From: Thermococcus sp.
GTDB lineage: Archaea; Methanobacteriota_B; Thermococci; Thermococcales; Thermococcaceae
Direction of reading: 5' to 3'
Assembly (NCBI GenBank): GCA_027062125.1
Contig: JAMOTW010000052.1
Span: 1 to 9,908, forward strand
Length of the DNA stretch: 9,908 bases
The notes beneath the pieces were generated by a model that made no database searches, had not been told where the DNA came from, and was given only the letters and a program-made list of their open reading frames with translations. Made by a program: the position numbers and the translations under genes. Positions 5,577 through 9,908 of the stretch are shown piece after piece (the stretch's first letter is position 1; the number at the start of each line of letters is the position of its first letter).

Positions 5577-6868
5577 CCGAACCCTCGCCCTGGCCGGGAG
5601 GAGGTCAGATCCGGAAGCATGCCGAGGCTCCCGAGCAGTTCAACCTCCCACTCGGCAAGACTCGGACATATCGTGCACCCCAGCCTGTAGAAGCCCTCGT
5701 AGTAGAGAGGGTGCAACTCGAAGCCCCTCATGAGGATGAAGAGCTGAACCATGAGCCCGCTCCAGAACTTCACGGGCATCACCTCCAGGAACTCGCCCAG
5801 GATATCGTTTCTCCTCACCACGACCGGCGGCTTAAGTCTTCTCCTCGCGCTCTCCCCGTCCCTGTCGCCGACCACCAGGAGGGGCCTCTCAAGGTCTTTG
5901 ACCGCTCTGTAGAGGGCCTCCACCTTCATCCTCGTGCACCATCTGTTGGAGTGAGTTGGCATGCCGAACCTCTCGATGGGCATTGGAACCTCGACCGTTA
6001 TCAGCTCGACGCCGAGCTTTCTGGCGAGTTCCTCCACGTATTCGTCCGTCCCCGGCATCTCGTACTCCATCCTGACGTAGACCGCCGTGACATCCTTGAA
6101 GACCTCCCTGGCGAGGATCAACGCCGCGGTGGAGTCCTTGCCGCCGCTCCAGGGGACGACCACATCATAATCCTCAAACTTCCCCAGAAAGGCCCTGCTC
6201 GCTTCGGCGAAGGCCTCTATATAGCCACCGTTGGCTTCCAGGATGGGCCCGAGGGGGACGTCCTCAACGCAGGGACACCTCCAGAGAACCTCCGTCGGAA
6301 AGCCGAGCTTCTTGCTGACCTCGGCAACTTTTTTCTGCCCAGAGAAGTAGACCTCCTGGTTCATCAGCTTCCTTAGAACGAGGGAGTTCTCTCCGATGTC
6401 AACGCCCAGGATTGAGCGCATCGCCTTTCTGAAGCCCTTCCCGATGGCGAGGTATATGTCGTAATCGGGGTGGATTTCAATCCCGAAGGGATTTTCTGGG
6501 TTGAGTTTGTAAGCACCGTCCCACTCGATTCCGAGGCGAAAGCGGGCCTTTATCTCCTCGAGGTTGGCGTGGAGCTCGTCCGTTCGCATGTTCCGTACCC
6601 GCTTCGTCCTCAAAAGCCTCGCGTAGAAGGGCTTCCCGCTCTCCCTCAGGACTGGGAGGAGCTCCTCCAGGAGGTCTTTCTCACTCTCCCCGAGGAGCAG
6701 AATCGGAATGTACGGTTCCCCGAGGACTTCTTCTAAGTCCTCGATGACCTCCTCCTTCCGCCTTCCTCCGCCGAGGCTCTCCACCTTCAGAAAACCGCCG
6801 TAACTCCTCTCGTTGAGGTACTGGAGGGCCTTGGCGTCCTTCCTGGCCCGTGCTATCACCGCGAACAT
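5558..6868 (-). CDS. PP-loop (PAPS reductase-like) family protein with cysteine pairs
   Basis: A 436-residue protein of the archaeal phosphoadenosine-phosphosulfate reductase-like branch of PP-loop enzymes, which adenylate or reduce a substrate using an SGGKDS nucleotide-binding loop. The loop is W240-SGGKDST (241-247). Before it lies an uncharacterised region of about 230 residues ending WRCPC (C198, C200). After it come NRWCTRMK (C311), LVVGDRDGESARRR (332-344) and a C-terminal RLGCTICPS (C398, C401). The C311 and CxxC arrangement recalls the Fe-S ligands of APS reductases, with C198 or C200 a possible extra ligand. True sulfate assimilation is not implied: archaeal members may act in tRNA or cofactor sulfur chemistry. 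The ATG at 6866-6868 lies about 22 bases from a TATA box and has no good ribosome site, so the message is nearly leaderless. The final residues, about GSTPRH, are read from IS right-end DNA, so the native C-terminus is probably altered. Confidence 0.82.
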   Translation of the reverse strand: MFAVIARARKDAKALQYLNERSYGGFLKVESLGGGRRKEEVIEDLEEVLGEPYIPILLLGESEKDLLEELLPVLRESGKPFYARLLRTKRVRNMRTDELHANLEEIKARFRLGIEWDGAYKLNPENPFGIEIHPDYDIYLAIGKGFRKAMRSILGVDIGENSLVLRKLMNQEVYFSGQKKVAEVSKKLGFPTEVLWRCPCVEDVPLGPILEANGGYIEAFAEASRAFLGKFEDYDVVVPWSGGKDSTAALILAREVFKDVTAVYVRMEYEMPGTDEYVEELARKLGVELITVEVPMPIERFGMPTHSNRWCTRMKVEALYRAVKDLERPLLVVGDRDGESARRRLKPPVVVRRNDILGEFLEVMPVKFWSGLMVQLFILMRGFELHPLYYEGFYRLGCTICPSLAEWEVELLGSLGMLPDLTSSRPGRGFGSTPRH

Positions 6869-6888
6869 GGAGGGGGTTGGGGGCGGGA

Positions 6889-6897
6889 CTTAAAAGG
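6889..6897 (-). promoter_or_regulatory. TATA box for the PP-loop gene
   Basis: Read on the - strand, CCTTTTAAG lies in the 38-base gap between the PH/SHOCT stop and the PP-loop ATG, with its core about 22-27 bases before that ATG. It suggests an independent, almost leaderless transcript and sets this gene apart from the operon upstream. Confidence 0.55.
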
Positions 6898-6906
6898 GTT
6901 GCCGCC

Positions 6907-7485
6907 CTAAATCTTCTCGAGGAGCTTCTTCCTCTTCTCCTCGTACTCCTCCTGGGTTATGACGCCCATGTCGTAGAGTTCCTTGAGCTTCTTCAGCTTC
7001 TCCAGCGGGTCCTCCTTCTTCTCTACCGCGGGCTCGTGGGTTATCGTCTTTCCGGCGGGAGCGACGCGGGTAACCAGCTCCTCGGGCTTCTTCAGAACCC
7101 AGGTCTCGTGGGTGAGCCCCTTGTTTACCTCGATTCCGACGGGCTCAACGGCTATCGCGTTGAGGGCGTCCTTTATCGCGTTGATGGTCCTCCTTGCCTC
7201 CTCCTTGTTCATCCAGCCGAGCTTGAGCCTTATGTTCTCCTCGCCCTTGATCAGGAACTCGGACGAGATGACCCCCAGCTCTATCCTTATCTCCTCCAGC
7301 TTCTGGTAAGGGATTGCCTTTATCTCGTACCTCCCGAGTATCTTCTCGTCGAGGTATATTATCCGCCTGTCAGTCACTATGAGCCATTTGGGCTTCTCCA
7401 GGCTGATCTTCTTCCTGACAGTGAAAAGAACCTCTTCACCGGGCTCAAGGTGCTTCGAAACGGACTTGGGAAGTTTGTCGCTCAC
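6907..7485 (-). CDS. PH-like domain protein with C-terminal SHOCT motif
   Basis: A 192-residue soluble protein. Residues about 12-115 form a bacterial PH-like domain (YokE/bPH type): LEPGEEVLFTVRKK, then WLIVTDRRIIYLDE, alternating strands, and a closing helix NKEEARRTINAIKDAL. A charged linker with Pro/Ala follows, and residues about 160-192 match SHOCT (PF09851): DPLEKLKKLKELYDMGVI, then TQEEYEEKRKKLL. SHOCT helices are found at the ends of many membrane-linked or oligomeric proteins and are thought to mediate assembly. Start GTG 7485 is chosen because GGTGA (7491-7495 on the - strand) lies five bases upstream; this makes the N-terminus VSDKLPKS (translated MSDK). TTG 7497 and GTG 7494 are in frame but would lie before or inside that ribosome site. 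The site contains the stop of the upstream membrane-protein gene, so translation is coupled. It probably works with that operon, but its partner is unknown. Confidence 0.82.
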   Translation of the reverse strand: MSDKLPKSVSKHLEPGEEVLFTVRKKISLEKPKWLIVTDRRIIYLDEKILGRYEIKAIPYQKLEEIRIELGVISSEFLIKGEENIRLKLGWMNKEEARRTINAIKDALNAIAVEPVGIEVNKGLTHETWVLKKPEELVTRVAPAGKTITHEPAVEKKEDPLEKLKKLKELYDMGVITQEEYEEKRKKLLEKI

Positions 7486-7490
7486 CGCTC

Positions 7491-8339
7491 TCACCAAAAC
7501 TTCTTCGGTGGGGATTGTATATTAACCTTCTCCCCCAGCCTGTAGAGGAGGAAGAGCGTTTCCCCATCGACGCTTTCCACGAGCGGGCTGAGAATCCTCT
7601 CCCTTCCCTCCCCCCTGAAGAGAACCCTCCTGGGCCTCCCCCTGAGCTCGGCCTCCAGCCGAACGGCCCTCCACTCGAAGCCCGCGGAGCGGCTAACCTG
7701 GAGCACCCTCTCCTCATCGGGAGTCTCTATCAGGACGCTCCCGTTGACCGGGGGAACTTCAACCGCAACCAGAACCCTGCGATAGCTTCCACCCTCGATG
7801 GAGGCGTACGAAACGACGAGCCCGAGGGCGAGGAGAGCGATGGGGAGCACGAACGCCCCCGGCAGGGCCCCGCCCCCAAGCTCCCCGAGCCGCGTTACCA
7901 TCAGGGCCAATGCGAAGGCCAGAAGGATGAGGGGAATCCCGTAGGGCAGGTTCCTCCCGCCGGCGCCCTTCAGAACCTTCTCCCACCTCTCCAGCCCCTC
8001 CACGTAGTCGGCCGTTATGCTCAGTCCCAGGAGGGCGAAGACGGGAAGCGCCGTGGAGAAGTACGAGCTCTTCAGTATCAGCCCCGCCAGCTGCCTGTAG
8101 GTGGTTGGGAACGCCACGGGGAGGAACTGGGAGGCCCCTATCGTGTAGGGCACGGTGTAGAGCACCATCGCGAGGAAGACGGCCTTACTGGCCGAGCCGC
8201 TCGAGGCAAAGACCCCAACGATGATGAGCGTTAGCGCCACCGTTACGGCGTATCCTCCGTTCAGGATGCTCGAGTAGGCCAGCCCGGTCAGGACCGCCGC
8301 GGAAAGAACGACCGCGAGCTTGGCGATGCCGAACCTCAT
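7491..8339 (-). CDS. six-helix membrane protein of a MoxR-DUF58 operon
   Basis: A 282-residue protein that I do not recognise as a named family. Hydrophobic segments at about 7-25, 31-48, 52-70, 95-111, 133-149 and 161-179 predict six membrane helices. They are followed by a soluble, strand-rich region of about 100 residues (181-282) containing VEVPPVNGSVLIETPDEE. An Arg-rich stretch (RGRPRRVLFRGEGRER) suggests that the tail is cytoplasmic, though an even number of helices alone does not settle topology. The ATG overlaps the DUF58 stop as ATGA, with GGGGGAGAT as ribosome site. Its own stop lies within the ribosome site of the PH/SHOCT gene. In MoxR-DUF58 operons elsewhere the third position is often a transglutaminase-like or DUF4129 membrane protein; no Cys-His-Asp triad is visible here (there is no cysteine at all), so this is a different, probably structural or scaffold, membrane partner. 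Confidence 0.75.
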   Translation of the reverse strand: MRFGIAKLAVVLSAAVLTGLAYSSILNGGYAVTVALTLIIVGVFASSGSASKAVFLAMVLYTVPYTIGASQFLPVAFPTTYRQLAGLILKSSYFSTALPVFALLGLSITADYVEGLERWEKVLKGAGGRNLPYGIPLILLAFALALMVTRLGELGGGALPGAFVLPIALLALGLVVSYASIEGGSYRRVLVAVEVPPVNGSVLIETPDEERVLQVSRSAGFEWRAVRLEAELRGRPRRVLFRGEGRERILSPLVESVDGETLFLLYRLGEKVNIQSPPKKFW

Positions 8340-9580
8340 CCTATCTCCCCCAGCAGTCTGCCCAGAACCTTCCCCGCCTCTTCCCCGGGCATCCAGCGGA
8401 CGATGTAGGCCGTTCCCATCAGCTCCTTCAGGATGGCCCTCTTTTCCAGCTCCACGAGGGTTCCCTCCGGACTATCGGCCCCGTGAACCGAGACGTCTAT
8501 GAGGATCGGCCTGGCTCTCTCCCTCCCGAGGGCCCTGATAGTGGCGAGGCCCCTCCTCGTTTCCCCCTTCGTCCCCTCGAGGACGTTCGAGACGTAGATC
8601 ACCAGCGGGGTGTACTTGGCGAGCACCCCCTTCAGCCGCTCAACGGCCTCCGCGAAGCTCTCCCCGCTGGCCTTGACCCTCTCGAACTCCATCATAGTCC
8701 TCACCATCTCGTGGAGCTGCCTCGGTCCGGTCGCCGGCGGGAGGAACTTCCCGGTTCCAATGAGGTAGAGGCCAACGTGGTAGTCCTTCCTCAGGAAGCG
8801 GTGGGACATGGAAGCAACCAGCGAGATGGCCCTCTCGTAGGGGCTCTCCCCGGCTTTCCCGCCCTTCATGTTCTCCCTCGCGTCGACGATGAAGACGACG
8901 GTCTTCTTACCCTCCCTCTCGAACTCGTTGACGAGTACCTCGCCCATCCTCGCGGTGGCCTTCCAGTTGATGAGCTTCATCGGGTCGCCCGTCTGGTAGT
9001 TCCTTATCTCCTTGAAGTCCGTCGAGAGCGCCCCTCTAACGGCGTAGCTGGTCTCGGGAACGCTTATCCTCGCCTTCCTCTTAGCCTCCCTGACGGGGAC
9101 CACCTTGAGAACCTCCGGGACGGCCCTGATGCGTATCTCTTCCCCGTGGAGCCCCCAGGTGTGGCGCGTTCCGAGCGGGTTCCTCGTCGTCACCTCGCTC
9201 CTCGGGAGTGTGTAGACGCCCCGGAGCTCGGGCCTCACCCTGTAGGAGTACTCGACTTCCAGTGGTTTTAATCCCTTGAAGAAAGCCCTCACGTTGCTCC
9301 CCTCAACGAGGGCAACGCTCCTCGGCAGGGGGTCCCTGATTAAAACCGTTCCCACTCCCCTCTCGACTCTAACCTTAACCCGTACCTCAACCTCCTCGCC
9401 GAGCCTCACCTCCCTCCTCGAGGCCCCCCTCCTCACGGTTATCCCCTTCGGGGGGTCGACGAGCGCCCCAACTGCCAGGACCGAGAGGGGCACTATGGCC
9501 AGCCCCAGCATCCCTGGGGAGAGGAACAGGGCCCCGAGGAGCAGTGCCCAGAGGACGTAGCCCATCAGGCTCTTCTTCAT
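8336..9580 (-). CDS. DUF58 family protein with VWA-like domain
   Basis: A 414-residue protein. Two N-terminal membrane segments (about 5-21 and 23-41) precede an Ig-like strand region (about 45-155). The DUF58 core (PF01882) is clear: DFKEIRNYQTGDP then MKLINWKATAR (188-211), followed by VLVNEFERE. A von Willebrand A-like fold then begins at VVFIVDARENM (D233) and runs to about residue 400. The metal site normally reads DxSxS; here it is DAREN, so metal binding may be lost or altered. DUF58 proteins are usual partners of MoxR ATPases, and the pair is thought to act as chaperone or assembly machinery, sometimes for the cell envelope. The ATG overlaps the MoxR stop as ATGA, and its own stop overlaps the next gene's ATG. 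Length and domain order are normal for archaeal members. Confidence 0.88.
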   Translation of the reverse strand: MKKSLMGYVLWALLLGALFLSPGMLGLAIVPLSVLAVGALVDPPKGITVRRGASRREVRLGEEVEVRVKVRVERGVGTVLIRDPLPRSVALVEGSNVRAFFKGLKPLEVEYSYRVRPELRGVYTLPRSEVTTRNPLGTRHTWGLHGEEIRIRAVPEVLKVVPVREAKRKARISVPETSYAVRGALSTDFKEIRNYQTGDPMKLINWKATARMGEVLVNEFEREGKKTVVFIVDARENMKGGKAGESPYERAISLVASMSHRFLRKDYHVGLYLIGTGKFLPPATGPRQLHEMVRTMMEFERVKASGESFAEAVERLKGVLAKYTPLVIYVSNVLEGTKGETRRGLATIRALGRERARPILIDVSVHGADSPEGTLVELEKRAILKELMGTAYIVRWMPGEEAGKVLGRLLGEIG

Positions 9581-9908
9581 CTCCCCTCAGCTCCTTTTGG
9601 GACGGGGGTTTTCTTCAGCGCTTCCTCAACAACCTCTTCCCCAGTGACACCCTCGAAGGAGTACTCGGCCTTCACCACAATCCTGTGAGCCAGAGCGTCC
9701 AAAGCGTAAGCCTTAACATCATCCGGGAGGACAAAATCCCTCCCCTCGAGCAAGGCATTCGCCTTCGCCACCTTCATCAAGGCAATACCTCCCCTTGGAC
9801 TCGGGCCGGCCTCAACCCTCGAATCAGCCCTAGCATTCCTAACCAGGTTCACGATGTAGCGTAGAACATCCCTGCTGACGTAAACGCCATTCTCCACCAA
9901 ATCCTGCA
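9577..9908 (-). CDS. MoxR-type AAA+ ATPase, C-terminal part, cut by window end
   Basis: The frame is open through the right edge of the window; 109 residues plus two bases are seen, and the TTG at 9898-9900 is internal rather than a start. The segment is the C-terminal lid of MoxR ATPases: YIVNLVRNAR, then EAGPSPRGGIALMKVAKANA, then LLEGRDFVLPDDVKAYALDAL and AHRIV. The Arg of GPSPRG is the usual sensor-2 arginine. Walker A and B lie outside the window. MoxR enzymes use ATP to remodel or insert cofactors into VWA-type partner proteins, consistent with the DUF58 gene that starts in its stop codon (ATGA overlap). This is the first visible gene of the - strand operon, and its promoter is out of view. 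Confidence 0.9.
   Translation of the reverse strand, partial: QDLVENGVYVSRDVLRYIVNLVRNARADSRVEAGPSPRGGIALMKVAKANALLEGRDFVLPDDVKAYALDALAHRIVVKAEYSFEGVTGEEVVEEALKKTPVPKGAEGR

Noticed and set aside
5711..6376. 221-codon + strand frame opposite the PP-loop gene
   Set aside because: No promoter, ribosome site or recognisable domain; the - strand frame carries SGGKDST and cysteine motifs. The + strand frames opposite the DUF58 and membrane genes were rejected likewise.
6854..6870. TATCAC near the start of the PP-loop gene as a second glycolytic operator
   Set aside because: Only one half is present; the partner GTGATA five bases on is missing and the site is inside codons.
7486..7497. TTG 7497 or GTG 7494 as the PH/SHOCT start
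   Set aside because: They lie before or within the GGTGA ribosome site that is correctly spaced from GTG 7485.
1..9908. CRISPR array, tRNA or rRNA genes
   Set aside because: No regularly spaced direct repeats and no tRNA or rRNA signature sequences were seen on either strand.

Overview
The window looks like chromosomal DNA of a Thermococcales archaeon (Thermococcus type). It is GC-rich and has archaeal TATA boxes about 25 bases before starts and GGTGA-type ribosome sites. It carries a DUF257 protein, a family known mainly from Pyrococcus and Thermococcus, and a perfect Thermococcales glycolytic motif in front of a starch enzyme. The species cannot be fixed from the sequence alone.

Left part, + strand (1-3936): the 3' portion of tldE/pmbA, a DUF257 gene with its own promoter, and a secreted GH13 enzyme of cyclodextrin glucanotransferase type. 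The last has a signal peptide, a TIG domain, a worn CBM20-like domain and a C-terminal membrane anchor. Its promoter contains a TATCAC-N5-GTGATA operator between the TATA box and the start codon, the arrangement expected for maltodextrin-relieved repression by TrmBL1/Tgr.

Middle (3937-5576): a 324-base stretch without a confirmed gene, followed by a lower-GC IS200/IS605-type element that carries only tnpB. The gapped stretch holds a strong TATA box, a structured GC-rich block (about 4010-4125) resembling the right end of a second, otherwise lost TnpB element, a T-tract, and the left-end hairpin of the present element. tnpB is broken by one extra base in an A run near 4572-4575; otherwise its frame is complete and its RuvC residues are visible, with the second catalytic glutamate apparently in the alternative, downstream position. 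The last codons of tnpB fold into a guide-RNA-like (omega RNA) scaffold ending at the right end.

Right part, - strand (5558-9908): the element lies against the 3' end of a PP-loop (PAPS reductase-like) gene and supplies its last codons. Beyond it is a tightly coupled operon, transcribed right to left: a MoxR AAA+ ATPase (C-terminal part only), a DUF58 protein with a VWA-like domain, a six-helix membrane protein, and a PH-like/SHOCT protein. Stops and starts overlap (ATGA twice, and a stop inside the next ribosome site), so the four are probably made together as a membrane-linked MoxR-DUF58 module of unknown purpose.
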